Part shown: positions 1 through 8,166 of the stretch, in pieces
Layout: each line of letters begins with the position of its first letter
Numbering within the stretch: position 1 is the first letter of the stretch
Source: Arthrobacter sp. AQ5-05
GTDB lineage: Bacteria > Actinomycetota > Actinomycetes > Actinomycetales > Micrococcaceae
Reading direction: 5' to 3'
DNA length: 36,371 nt
Assembly (NCBI RefSeq): GCF_003287975.1
Contig: NZ_QMKQ01000034.1
Span: 1 to 36,371 of the forward strand
The notes under the pieces: generated by a model
Seen by the model: the letters and a program-made list of their open reading frames with translations, nothing else
What the model was told of the DNA's origin: nothing
Databases searched by the model: none
Position numbers and translations under genes: made by a program

Positions 1-127
1 ATTCTTGATGCCTGGTGCCTGACCGGTCAAAATCGTGTTAATTGCCGGGAAGTGTCACCACCAAAACACGCTGAAGTGTCACCGATGTGTTGAGGCAGAA
101 CTGTCACCGATGTCTTGCGACATAACA
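1..127. mobile_element. Probable insertion-sequence terminal region (IS481/IS21-like end)
   Basis: The box TGTCACCGATGT occurs at 77-88 and 102-113, and a partial copy (TGTCACCA) begins at 53. The outermost 26 bases, 102-127, start with TGT and end with ACA and carry the GATGTCTTGCGACAT core. Repeated TGTCAnCGATGT boxes of this kind are typical of ends of actinobacterial IS481- and IS21-type elements; that is from memory of the families. No transposase codons can be identified in the visible 127 bases, so the element would lie to the left of the window. The family name is uncertain. Confidence 0.5.
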
Positions 128-151
128 CGGCCAAGTGAAACCTCTCCCCGG

Positions 152-166
152 GATGCTTAATGCATC
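152..166. promoter_or_regulatory. Inverted repeat GATGC-N5-GCATC upstream of the nitrate operon
   Basis: The half-sites GATGC (152-156) and GCATC (162-166) form a perfect inverted repeat with an AT-rich centre, 30 bases before the TTG start of the transporter gene. It may be part of the promoter or an operator. It does not match a GlnR box, and the regulator cannot be named. Confidence 0.3.
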
Positions 167-195
167 AGCCACCAGGTAAGAGGGGACGATAAGCC

Positions 196-1590
196 TTGAG
201 CGCACAACTAGAACAAGAACAACATCGCACCGGCACGCCGAGCGCGCACGCCAGTCTCGAGATGGGCCCGGGCCGCTGGGTACACAATTGGGATGCGGAA
301 AGCCCGGCATTCTGGGAGGGCATCGGCAGGAGAACTGCCCGCACCAATCTCTACTGGTCGATCTTCGCCGAATTCCTGGGCTTCGTGGTGTGGCAGCTCT
401 TTGCCGTCGTCGCCGTCTACCTGCCGGCAGCGGGATTCGAGTTGGACAACAGCCAGCTTTTCTGGCTGATCTCGATGCCCAGCCTGGTCGGTGCCACGCT
501 GCGGATCCCCTACACCTTCATGGTGGCACGCTTCGGCGGACGCAACTGGACCATCGTCTCGGCGCTGTTGCTGCTGATTCCCGCAGGCGGTCTGGCCGTG
601 GCGGTCTCAAACCCCGCAACCCCCTTCTGGGTGCTGCTGACCTTGGCGGGCCTTGCGGGCTTCGGCGGCGGCAACTTCGCCTCCTCGATGGCCAACATCA
701 CCTACTTCTTCCCCGCCTCGCAGAAGGGCTGGGCGCTGGGCCTGAACGCCGCCGGGGGCAATCTGGGTGCGGCCGTGGCCCAGCTGCTGGTGCCCATCGC
801 CATCACGGTCTTCGCCGCGGGTTCCCTGCAGCTGCCGCTGGCCGGACTGGTCTGGATCCCGTTGATCCTGCTGGCAGCCTGGGGCGCCAAGCGCAACATG
901 CACAACCTGTCCAACGCCCGATCGGATGTCCGCGGTGCCCTGGCCTGCCCGAAGAAACCGCACCTGTGGATCATCGCGGCCCTGTACATCGGCACCTTCG
1001 GTTCCTTCATCGGATTCTCCGCGGTCTTCCCCAAGCTCATCCGCGACACTTTCCCCGACTTTTCCTCCTTCTCGCTGGGCACCGCGGCACTCTCGCTGGC
1101 GTTCCTCGGCCCGCTGGTCGGTTCCCTCGCCCGGCCCGCCGGCGGCAAGCTCGCCGACAGGCACGGCGGGGCGCGCATCACCCTGGGCGCCCTGGGAGTC
1201 ATGGCCCTGGTGACCCTGGCCGTGGTCATGATCCTTCCGGCGGCAAATTTCTGGGTCTTCCTGGCCCTGTTCCTGGTGCTCTTTGCCGCCAGCGGCATCG
1301 GCAACGGCTCGACCTACCGGATGATCCCCATCGTCTTCGCGCTGCGCGCCGGGAACGGCACCGGCAACGTCTCGGCGGCGCGCAAGGGCGCCGCGGCGCT
1401 CGGGCTGATCTCCGCCATCGGCGCCTACGGCGGATTCCTGATCCCGCAGGCGCTGGGGCTCTCCCTGTCCGAATCCGGCTCCTACACCGCGGCCTTTGTC
1501 CTCTTCGTGGCCCTGTATGCGGCACTGATGTTCCTGGTCTGGTTCTGCTACATCCGCCGCGGAACCGGCTTTGCCGGGCGGAGCATCTAA
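196..1590 (+). CDS. narK: NarK-type nitrate/nitrite MFS transporter
   Basis: This is a 464-residue major facilitator with about twelve hydrophobic segments that moves nitrate and/or nitrite across the cytoplasmic membrane. The two nitrate signature motifs of the NNP family are visible: GGGNFASSMANITYFFP in the first half and GIGNGSTYRMIPIVF in the second half. The N-terminal RWVHNWDAESPAFWE stretch is also typical of NarK. The TTG at 196 is preceded by AAGAGGGGAC at a workable distance; ATG 262 is an alternative start just before the conserved region. Its stop codon directly abuts the start of the nitrate reductase gene, so the two are surely co-transcribed. The pairing with an assimilatory reductase suggests nitrate uptake for nitrogen nutrition. 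The native upstream region is short because an IS-like end lies about 70 bases away. Confidence 0.93.
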   Translation: MSAQLEQEQHRTGTPSAHASLEMGPGRWVHNWDAESPAFWEGIGRRTARTNLYWSIFAEFLGFVVWQLFAVVAVYLPAAGFELDNSQLFWLISMPSLVGATLRIPYTFMVARFGGRNWTIVSALLLLIPAGGLAVAVSNPATPFWVLLTLAGLAGFGGGNFASSMANITYFFPASQKGWALGLNAAGGNLGAAVAQLLVPIAITVFAAGSLQLPLAGLVWIPLILLAAWGAKRNMHNLSNARSDVRGALACPKKPHLWIIAALYIGTFGSFIGFSAVFPKLIRDTFPDFSSFSLGTAALSLAFLGPLVGSLARPAGGKLADRHGGARITLGALGVMALVTLAVVMILPAANFWVFLALFLVLFAASGIGNGSTYRMIPIVFALRAGNGTGNVSAARKGAAALGLISAIGAYGGFLIPQALGLSLSESGSYTAAFVLFVALYAALMFLVWFCYIRRGTGFAGRSI

Positions 1591-3759
1591 ATGACATCCT
1601 CCGCCGTTGACACCAGAACCACGCCCACGCACTGCCCCTACTGCGCCCTGCAATGCGGCATCAGCCTGGACCCCGGCCCGGGTGCCGAAGCGCGCGAGCC
1701 GGTGCTGCTGGCCGGCCGCGACTTCGAGACCAACGGCGGCGCACTGTGCCGCAAGGGATACAGCGCGGCCAACCTGCTCAACCACCCCGAACGCCTCGGT
1801 TCCCCGCTGCGCCGCACCGCCGACGGCGGCTTCGCACCGGTCGGCTGGGACGAGGCCCTTGAGTTGCTGGCGCAGCGCGCGGCATCGATTCGCAGGGAAC
1901 ACGGAGCCGACGCGGTTGCGGTCTTCGGCGCCGGAGGACTGACCAACGAGAAGGCCTACCAGCTCGGGAAGTTCGCCCGCCTGGCCCTGGGCACCTCGCG
2001 CATCGACTACAACGGACGCTTCTGCATGTCCTCGGCGGCCGCGGCGGGAAACCGGGCCTTCGGCCTGGACCGCGGCCTGCCCTTCCCGTTGGCGGATCTG
2101 GATTCCGCCTCGATGATCCTGATGCTGGGTTCCAACGTCGCCGAGACCATGCCGCCGTTTGTCCGCCACCTGGAGCACGCCCGGGCCTGCGGCGGGCTCA
2201 TCGTGGTCGACCCGCGCCGCTCCCCTACCGCGGAACTGTGCGCCGACGGGTCCGGCTGGCACCTGCAGCCCACCCCCGGCACCGACCTCCAGCTGCTGCT
2301 GGGACTGGCCCACGTGCTGCTGGCCGAGAACATGGTTGACGATCACTACCTGGCGAAGCGCACCTACGGACTGGCGGGACTGCGCGCCTCGGTGGGCGCG
2401 TGGTGGCCCGAACGCGTCGCGGCAACCACCGGTGTGCCTGCGGCCGAGATCCGGCGCACCGCCCGAGCCCTGGGCGCTGCAGCTTCCGCCGCGAAGACCG
2501 GTGGCGGGGGCGTGTTCATCCTGACCGGGCGCGGGGTCGAACAGCACACCAACGGCACCGACACCACCACCGCAGCCATCAACATCGCCCTGCTGCTCGG
2601 GTTGCCCGGAACCCCCGGCGGGGGTTTCGGCACCATCACCGGGCAGGGCAACGGCCAGGGAGGGCGCGAGCACGGGCAAAAAGCCGACCAGCTGCCCGGC
2701 TACCGCAAGATCACCGATCCCGCCCACCGCAAGCATGTGGCCGGGGTGTGGGGCGTGGACCCCGCGACGATTCCCGGCCCCGGCATCCCGGCCACCGAAC
2801 TGCTGCACACCCTGGGCACCGCGTCCGGGGCCCGCATGCTGCTGGTGCACGGCTCCAACCCCGTGCTCTCCTCCCCCGATGCCGCCCAGGTCCTGGCCGG
2901 GATCCGCCGCCTGGACTTCCTGGTGGTCTGCGACTTCTTCCTTTCCGAGACCGCGGCCGAGGCGGATCTGGTCCTTCCGGTGCTGCAGTGGGCCGAGGAG
3001 GAAGGCACGATGACCAACCTGGAGGGGCGGGTGCTGCGCCGGCGGGCGGCCCTGCGCGCGCCGGAGGGGGCGCGCGGCGAATTGTGGATCATGGCCGAGC
3101 TCGCCAAGCGGCTGGAATCCCCCGGCACGTTTTCGGCCGACGCCCGCGAGGTGTTCGAGGAGCTGCGCCTGGCCTCCGCCGGAGGACTTGCAGACTACTC
3201 GGGTGTCGACTGGGACGACCTCGACGCGGGGGCCGCGGTGTACTGGCCCTGCTCCACCGACCACGCCGTGTCGCGCATTCCGGGACAGCGCTCGGGCACC
3301 CCGAGGCTCTTCCTGGACGGCTTCGCGCACCCCGATGCCCGCGCGCGGCTCGTCCCGGTGTACGCTGGCGCCTCCGGCGAGGAACTGCACTCCGAGGGAC
3401 AGCTGGCGTTGGTCACCGGGCGACTGCTGGAGCACTACCAAACCGGGACGCAAACCCGCCGGGTCGCCGAGCTTGCGGCTGCGGCCCCCGAGGCGCGCCT
3501 GGAAATCCACCCCGCCACCGCACGCTCCCGCGGCATCGCCGAGGGCCAACGCGTCGCGGTGCGCAACAGGCGCGGGGAAGTCGTTGCCCGGGCGGCCTTG
3601 AGCACCTCGGCGCGCCTTGACACCGTGTTCCTGCCCTTCCACTTTGCCGGGAACCAGAACGCCAATCTGCTCACCGCCGCCCGCGTGGACCCGATCAGCG
3701 CCATGCCCGGATTCAAGAACGCTTCGGTGTCCCTGCACCCCCTGGGAGAAGCATCATGA
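1591..3759 (+). CDS. nasC: Assimilatory nitrate reductase catalytic subunit (molybdopterin oxidoreductase)
   Basis: The 722-residue protein reduces nitrate to nitrite in the cytoplasm using bis-MGD molybdenum and one [4Fe-4S] cluster. The cluster ligands are visible as C15, C18, C22 (CPYCALQC) and C53 (ALCRKGY), the pattern of the NarB/NasA/NapA branch of the DMSO reductase superfamily. The central molybdopterin domain follows (FGAGGLTNEKAY, YNGRFCMSSAA, LGSNVAETMPP, VDPRRSPTA), with the C-terminal dinucleotide-binding domain from about residue 600. It lacks the C-terminal iron-sulfur extension of some NasA proteins, which fits a separate electron-transfer subunit being encoded next. It starts immediately after the transporter stop and overlaps the next gene by four bases (ATGA). 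No tat signal is present, so it is cytoplasmic. The nasC/narB/nasA naming varies between species. Confidence 0.93.
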   Translation: MTSSAVDTRTTPTHCPYCALQCGISLDPGPGAEAREPVLLAGRDFETNGGALCRKGYSAANLLNHPERLGSPLRRTADGGFAPVGWDEALELLAQRAASIRREHGADAVAVFGAGGLTNEKAYQLGKFARLALGTSRIDYNGRFCMSSAAAAGNRAFGLDRGLPFPLADLDSASMILMLGSNVAETMPPFVRHLEHARACGGLIVVDPRRSPTAELCADGSGWHLQPTPGTDLQLLLGLAHVLLAENMVDDHYLAKRTYGLAGLRASVGAWWPERVAATTGVPAAEIRRTARALGAAASAAKTGGGGVFILTGRGVEQHTNGTDTTTAAINIALLLGLPGTPGGGFGTITGQGNGQGGREHGQKADQLPGYRKITDPAHRKHVAGVWGVDPATIPGPGIPATELLHTLGTASGARMLLVHGSNPVLSSPDAAQVLAGIRRLDFLVVCDFFLSETAAEADLVLPVLQWAEEEGTMTNLEGRVLRRRAALRAPEGARGELWIMAELAKRLESPGTFSADAREVFEELRLASAGGLADYSGVDWDDLDAGAAVYWPCSTDHAVSRIPGQRSGTPRLFLDGFAHPDARARLVPVYAGASGEELHSEGQLALVTGRLLEHYQTGTQTRRVAELAAAAPEARLEIHPATARSRGIAEGQRVAVRNRRGEVVARAALSTSARLDTVFLPFHFAGNQNANLLTAARVDPISAMPGFKNASVSLHPLGEAS

Positions 3760-5264
3760 GCCAGATGTTCCGCGAACGTATTGTGGTGATCGGCTTCGGC
3801 CCTGTCGCCGCCGCGCTGATCGAGGGCCTGCTTCCGGGGCTTGCCGCGGGACTGTTCGCGTTGGATGTCGTTTCCGCCGAGGAGCACGCGGCCTACAACC
3901 GGGTGCTGCTGGCCGAGGTGGCAGCCGGCGCGACTCCCGCCGGGCACCTGGGGATGATCGACCCGCTGCGCCTGGCCGCGGCGGGCGTCGGGCTGCACCT
4001 GGGGGAATCGGCCACGCGTGTGGACCGCTCGCGGCGGCTGGTCTTCCTGGACTCGGGCAGGACCTTGGCCTACGACAGGCTGGTGTTCGCCACCGGCGCC
4101 CGCCCGGTGGTCCCGACGCTGAACGGGCTGGACTTCGCCCCGCACGCCGAGGCCAACCTGCCCGCCGGCGTCATGGCGCTGCGCACCCTCGAGGACGCAG
4201 CGGCACTGAGCCGGGTGCTCGTTTCCGGGGGCAGGGTCTTGGTGCTTGGCGGCGGCATCCTGGGCATCGAGGCTGCCCTGGCCATGGCCGAGGCCGGGCA
4301 CCGGCCGGTGCTGGTGCACCACGGCCCCGTGCCGCTGGGCCGCGCCGTGGACCCCGATGGCGGGATGCTGTTGGCCCGCTGCCTGCGCGCCTCCGGCGTC
4401 GAGGTCGTGTCCGGGGTCAGGGCCACCGCCGTGCGGCGGGATTCAGCCGGGTTCACCGCGCTGGCGACCGAGGACCATGGGGAGATCGCCGGCGACGCGC
4501 TGTTGCTCTCCTGCGGGGTTCGCGCACGCACCGAACTGGCCGCCGGCTGCGGGCTGAAGGTGGGAAGCGGCATCCAAACCAACGAGCACCTGGTGGCCGA
4601 CACCGAGAACCGGGTCTTCGCCCTGGGAGACTGCGCCGAGGTTGCCGGTGCGGCACCGGCCGGCCTGCTGGCGCCGGGCTGGGCGCAGGCCGGCTGGCTG
4701 GCCGATTTCCTGCTGAAGCACCGGGCACCTGCACCCGACGCGCCGAGCCGCCCGCTGGATCCCGGCACCGAGGCACCGGCCCAGGGGGCCTCGAACGTGT
4801 TGATGCTCAAGGGCCAGGGCATGGAGCTGGTGGTTGCCGGGAACGTAATGGCCGGCCCGTGGGACGGGGGCCGGGCCCGGGTGAGCGTGTTTGCCGATCC
4901 GCAGGCGGGCCAATACCTGAAGCTGGTCACCGAGGATGAGGTCCTGACAGGGTTCCTGGCGATCGGGTTGCCGCGCGCCGGAGCCGAATTGGTGCTGGCC
5001 TTCGAGCGGGGCAGCACACTGCCCCAGGACCGATCCACGCTGTTGCGGCTCGATGACCCGGGCATTCCCGGGTCGCTGGCCGCGGCACGTGCCGATGACC
5101 AATTGTGCCGCTGCACCGGTGCCACCCATGGCCAGGTGGCCCGGGCAGTCGAGGAAGGCTGCGACACGGTTGCCGAGGTGGGGACTGCCTGCCGGGCGGG
5201 CACCGGATGCGGCGGGTGCCGCGGGAAGATCGAGGCGATGTTGCGGGTTTCCGTCCCGGCCTAG
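3756..5264 (+). CDS. nasB: NAD(P)H/FAD nitrate reductase electron-transfer subunit with C-terminal BFD [2Fe-2S] domain
   Basis: The 502-residue flavoprotein resembles the N-terminal half of NirB and the NasB electron-transfer subunit. An FAD-binding Rossmann motif (VVIGFGPVAAALIEG) is near residue 10, FATGARP near residue 110 and the NAD-binding GGGILGIEAA near residue 165. FALGDCAEVAG marks the second FAD contact. The last 60 residues form a bacterioferritin-associated-ferredoxin-like domain with LCRCTGATH and the CRAGTGCGGC cysteines that bind [2Fe-2S]. It has no siroheme domain, so it is not a nitrite reductase. It starts inside the stop codon of the reductase gene, which suggests translational coupling and a 1:1 complex feeding electrons from NAD(P)H to nitrate reductase. 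Confidence 0.87.
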   Translation: MSQMFRERIVVIGFGPVAAALIEGLLPGLAAGLFALDVVSAEEHAAYNRVLLAEVAAGATPAGHLGMIDPLRLAAAGVGLHLGESATRVDRSRRLVFLDSGRTLAYDRLVFATGARPVVPTLNGLDFAPHAEANLPAGVMALRTLEDAAALSRVLVSGGRVLVLGGGILGIEAALAMAEAGHRPVLVHHGPVPLGRAVDPDGGMLLARCLRASGVEVVSGVRATAVRRDSAGFTALATEDHGEIAGDALLLSCGVRARTELAAGCGLKVGSGIQTNEHLVADTENRVFALGDCAEVAGAAPAGLLAPGWAQAGWLADFLLKHRAPAPDAPSRPLDPGTEAPAQGASNVLMLKGQGMELVVAGNVMAGPWDGGRARVSVFADPQAGQYLKLVTEDEVLTGFLAIGLPRAGAELVLAFERGSTLPQDRSTLLRLDDPGIPGSLAAARADDQLCRCTGATHGQVARAVEEGCDTVAEVGTACRAGTGCGGCRGKIEAMLRVSVPA

Positions 5265-5386
5265 CGTCCTTGCCCCATTTCTCTCCCGTGCCATCGCTGC
5301 TGCCCAACGGGTAACCGGCTCCGTCCATTGGCGCCGGCGCCTCGCGCCCCAAGCAACGGGCGCCGACGTCAATGAATCCCCCAAGC

Positions 5387-5409
5387 GGGAAACCGTTGCG
5401 GCGGTTCCC
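5387..5409. terminator. Weak hairpin between convergent nas operon and VOC gene
   Basis: GGGAAACCG (5387-5395) can pair with CGGTTCCC (5402-5409) with a one-base bulge. A perfect palindrome, GGCGCCGGCGCC, also lies at 5330-5341. Both sit in the 149-base gap between convergent genes, where a bidirectional terminator is expected. There is no good T-run, so support is weak. Confidence 0.3.
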
Positions 5410-5413
5410 TAAG

Positions 5414-6196
5414 CTAGCTTCCCTGACCGATGTCCTGGGTGATCCAGAACTCCGCACCGGTGGGATCCGTCAGCGCGGCGTTGCGCCCAAAGGGCGTATC
5501 CTCCGCGGGCTGGATGAGCGCCCCGCCCAGGGCCAGGGTCTTTTCGATCACGGCATCGGCATTGTCGACCGCGAAGTACACGTGCCAGCTGGCCGGGGCT
5601 CCCTCGGGCAGGAACGAACTGGCGTCCATGATGCCGGCCTTCGCGTTGTCGCTTTCCCCGAGGGTGGTGTACCGAAATTCGTCGGTGTCGCCCACCACCG
5701 CGGTTTCCCAGCCGAAGACATCCTGGTAGAACTTCACGGCCGGGGCGAAGTCCCGGGTGAAGAGCTCGTGCCAGGCCGGCGCCCCGTTTTCGGCAGCCAG
5801 CTGGTACCCGGTGTGCCCGCCGAATTCCCAGATCCCGATGGCCGCCCCCGAGGCATCCCCGAACATCGCCATCTTGCCCTGTTCGGGAACCTCCATGGGC
5901 GGCAGGTAGACCTGTCCGCCATGCTCGGCCGCGGCCTTCGCCGCCGCGTCGATGTCGTCAACGCGCAGGTAGGTCGTCCAGGTATCCGGGGAGCCGGAGG
6001 TCCCGTCGTTCTTCATGATCCCGGCGACCATCGCCTCGTCCTTGGACGCGGTGACATAGCCGCCGTATTTCTGCTGGTCCCCGGTCTCGTAGGTCCAACC
6101 AAAGAGCGCGTTGTAGAACTCCTTGGACTTCTCCGGATTCGATGTCAGCAGATCGATCCAGCAGGGGGATCCGACGGTCAGATCGGGCTTGGGCAT
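5414..6196 (-). CDS. Two-domain VOC-superfamily protein (glyoxalase/bleomycin-resistance fold, Cfp30B-like)
   Basis: The 260-residue protein contains two tandem VOC modules, roughly residues 7-120 and 135-257. The first begins GSPCWIDLLTSNPEKSKEFYNALFGW and the second PAWHELFTRDFAPAVKFYQDVFGWE, the usual beta-alpha-beta opening of this fold. The layout matches the actinobacterial Cfp30B-like group, whose substrate is unknown. I chose ATG 6196 because GGAG lies five bases upstream on the minus strand; a TTG at 6211 would add five residues. The canonical metal ligands of glyoxalase I are not obvious, so no reaction is assigned. It is divergent from the manganese transporter operon and may share its upstream region, but no functional link is apparent. 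Confidence 0.8.
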   Translation of the reverse strand: MPKPDLTVGSPCWIDLLTSNPEKSKEFYNALFGWTYETGDQQKYGGYVTASKDEAMVAGIMKNDGTSGSPDTWTTYLRVDDIDAAAKAAAEHGGQVYLPPMEVPEQGKMAMFGDASGAAIGIWEFGGHTGYQLAAENGAPAWHELFTRDFAPAVKFYQDVFGWETAVVGDTDEFRYTTLGESDNAKAGIMDASSFLPEGAPASWHVYFAVDNADAVIEKTLALGGALIQPAEDTPFGRNAALTDPTGAEFWITQDIGQGS

Positions 6197-6369
6197 CTTG
6201 GCTCCAACCAATCAATAAGGTACGTGAAAGTGGATTCACGGGCGATTCTATGCCGGTGCACCCGCCACATCAATGGTTTCCGCCGGATACCCACCGGTAA
6301 CTCATGGATTCGTGGCCGCGCCCCCGGTTCCTGCTCCCGTTGCCCTCGCGCGGGCACCAAGTCACAAAG

Positions 6370-6407
6370 TTACGTCATGACGTACATTGATCTACGCCAT
6401 GACGTAA
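6370..6407 (+). promoter_or_regulatory. Tandem palindromic operators upstream of the Mn ABC operon
   Basis: A perfect 14-base palindrome TACGTCATGACGTA lies at 6371-6384, and a near-perfect copy TACGCCATGACGTA at 6393-6406. Their centres are 22 bases apart, about two helical turns, so dimers would bind on the same face. A TTGATC hexamer (6387-6392) lies between them. The sites are 57-94 bases before the start of the binding-protein gene. The natural candidate regulator is the MntR/DtxR-type gene at the other end of the same cluster; this assignment is inference. The motif does not resemble the Zur box of actinobacteria. Confidence 0.65.
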
Positions 6408-6463
6408 CATGGGATATCCGTTCTTTTCCACCAGCTCGACACCCCGCACCGCTTAGGACCTCA

Positions 6464-7426
6464 ATGACGAATCCTCAACGCCTCCGTGCCGCGACAGCCC
6501 CCTGGCGCCGCCGCCTCGCGGCGACCCTCGCCGCGATCGCACTCACCGCGACACTTGCCGGCTGCGGCTCCCCCGGCACCGCACCGGCCCAGGGCGCTTC
6601 CGACCGCCCGGTCGTGCTGACCACCTTCACCGTGCTGGCCGACATCGCCCAAAACGTCGCCGGTGACAAGCTCGAGGTCCAGTCCATCACCAAGGTCGGG
6701 GCCGAGATCCACGGCTACGAACCCACCCCGCAGGACATCGCCAAGGCCTCCAAGGCTCAGCTGATCCTGGACAACGGGCTGAACCTCGAGGCCTGGTTCG
6801 GGAAGTTCGTCGCCGAGCTCGACGTGCCCCACGTGGTGCTCAGCGACGGGATCGAGGTCATGGACATCACCGAGGACGCCAACGCCGGCAAGCCCAACCC
6901 GCACGCCTGGATGAGCCCGGTGAACGTGCAGCACTACGTGGCCAACATCCGCGACGCCTTCATCGAGCTGGATCCCGAAAACCGCGAGCACTACACCGCC
7001 AACGCCGGCGCCTACACCGCGCAGCTGGCGGCCCTGCAGGAAAACCTGCTCGACGGGCTCTCCGGGCTAAAGGAAAACGAGCGGGCGCTGGTGACCTGCG
7101 AGGGGGCCTTCTCCTACCTGGCCCGCGACGCCGGGCTGAAGGAAAAATACATCTGGGCGGTGAACGCCGAACAGCAGGCCACCCCGCGGCAGATCGTCTC
7201 GGTCATCGAGTTTGTCAAGGAGAACCACGTGCCGGCGGTCTTCTGCGAATCCACGGTCTCCGACGGCCCGATGCAGCAGGTGGTCCAGGCTACCGGTGCG
7301 GCCTACGGCGGCACGCTGTTCGTCGACTCGCTCTCCGAGGCCGACGGCCCGGTCCCCACCTACCTGGACATGATCCGGCACGACTCCGACGTGATCCTTG
7401 GGGCGCTGGCCGGGGGCACCAAGTGA
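6464..7426 (+). CDS. Manganese-type ABC transporter substrate-binding lipoprotein (TroA/PsaA family)
   Basis: The 320-residue protein has a basic N-terminus, a hydrophobic signal and the lipobox LAGC, so it should be lipid-anchored outside the membrane. It is a cluster A-I metal-binding protein. The four metal ligands of the PsaA/TroA fold can be placed at H83 (HGYEPTPQD), H147 (NPHAW), E213 (CEGAF) and D288 (FVDS). Glutamate rather than histidine at the third position is the arrangement of Mn binders such as PsaA. The stretch from EGAFSYLARDAGLKEKYIW onward also parallels PsaA. It lacks the His-rich loop of zinc-specific ZnuA proteins. ATG 6464 has AGGA just upstream; the frame is open much further upstream, but the lipobox fixes this start. 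It overlaps the ATPase gene by four bases. Confidence 0.9.
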   Translation: MTNPQRLRAATAPWRRRLAATLAAIALTATLAGCGSPGTAPAQGASDRPVVLTTFTVLADIAQNVAGDKLEVQSITKVGAEIHGYEPTPQDIAKASKAQLILDNGLNLEAWFGKFVAELDVPHVVLSDGIEVMDITEDANAGKPNPHAWMSPVNVQHYVANIRDAFIELDPENREHYTANAGAYTAQLAALQENLLDGLSGLKENERALVTCEGAFSYLARDAGLKEKYIWAVNAEQQATPRQIVSVIEFVKENHVPAVFCESTVSDGPMQQVVQATGAAYGGTLFVDSLSEADGPVPTYLDMIRHDSDVILGALAGGTK

Positions 7427-8166
7427 GCACCCCGGCAGTGGACGCGGCCGGCCTGACCGTGCGCTACGGCGAGGTCCTGGCCCTGGACGGGGCCAGCCTG
7501 CAGCTGCACCCCTCGCGCATCTGCGGGCTGGTGGGCATGAACGGGTCCGGCAAGTCGACGCTGTTCAAGGCCATCATGGGGCTGGTCAAGCCCGAGGCCG
7601 GCACCGTGCGCATCAACGGCGGCACCCCCGCCCAGGCCCGGAAATCCGCGGCCATCGGGTACGTGCCGCAGTCCGAGGACGTCGACTGGTCCTTCCCGGT
7701 CTCGGTGCACGACGTGGTGATGATGGGCCGCTACGGGCACATGGGATTCACCCGCCGGCCCGCCAGGGCCGACAAGCTCGCCGTCGCCGAGGCCCTGGAA
7801 CGCGTGGAGCTGACCGGGTACGCGCACCGGCAGATCGGGCAGCTCTCCGGCGGGCAGAAGAAGCGCGCCTTCGTGGCCCGCGGCATCGCCCAGGGAGCGT
7901 CGGTGCTGCTGCTCGATGAGCCCTTCGCCGGGGTGGACAAGAGGTCCGAGGCCACCATCACCCGGCTGCTGCGCGAACAGGCCGCGGCCGGTGCCGCGAT
8001 CCTGGTCTCCACCCACGACCTGCACGCCCTGCCCGCGCTGGCCGACGAGGCGGTGCTCTTGATGCAGAAGGTGCTGATGCACGGGGACCCGCACACCGTG
8101 CTGCGCCCTCAAAACCTTGCCCTGGCCTTCGGCCTGGACGTACTGGGACGGAACGACGACTCATGA
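7423..8166 (+). CDS. Manganese ABC transporter ATP-binding protein
   Basis: The 247-residue ATPase energises import by the adjacent permease. Walker A is GMNGSGKST (about residues 42-50), the ABC signature is LSGGQKKR and Walker B is VLLLDEPFAG, followed by the H-loop in STHDLHALP. QSEDVDWSFPVSVHDVVMMGRYGHMG is characteristic of the Mn/Zn chelate-type ATPases (MntB/SitB/PsaB). It starts at GTG 7423, overlapping the stop of the binding-protein gene (GTGA), and ends overlapping the permease start by four bases. Such tight coupling suggests stoichiometric production of the complex. Confidence 0.93.
   Translation: MSTPAVDAAGLTVRYGEVLALDGASLQLHPSRICGLVGMNGSGKSTLFKAIMGLVKPEAGTVRINGGTPAQARKSAAIGYVPQSEDVDWSFPVSVHDVVMMGRYGHMGFTRRPARADKLAVAEALERVELTGYAHRQIGQLSGGQKKRAFVARGIAQGASVLLLDEPFAGVDKRSEATITRLLREQAAAGAAILVSTHDLHALPALADEAVLLMQKVLMHGDPHTVLRPQNLALAFGLDVLGRNDDS

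Noticed and set aside
127-195. A GlnR box before the nitrate operon
   Set aside because: A single GAAAC (137-141) is present, but the matching GTnAC six bases before it is absent, as is a second half-site pair.
607-3738. A 1043-codon open frame on the minus strand under the nitrate genes
   Set aside because: It is antisense to three clear nitrate genes, its translation is low-complexity Gly/Arg/Gln-rich, and it arises from GC-rich codon bias.
6370-6407. A Zur operator and a zinc role for the ABC importer
   Set aside because: The palindromes do not have the AT-rich TGAAAATnATTTTCA form, and the binding protein has Glu rather than His at the third ligand and lacks a His-rich loop.
5372-6463. 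Extending the Mn-binding protein upstream to 5372
   Set aside because: The frame is open but antisense to the VOC gene and would place the signal peptide and lipobox in the middle of the protein.
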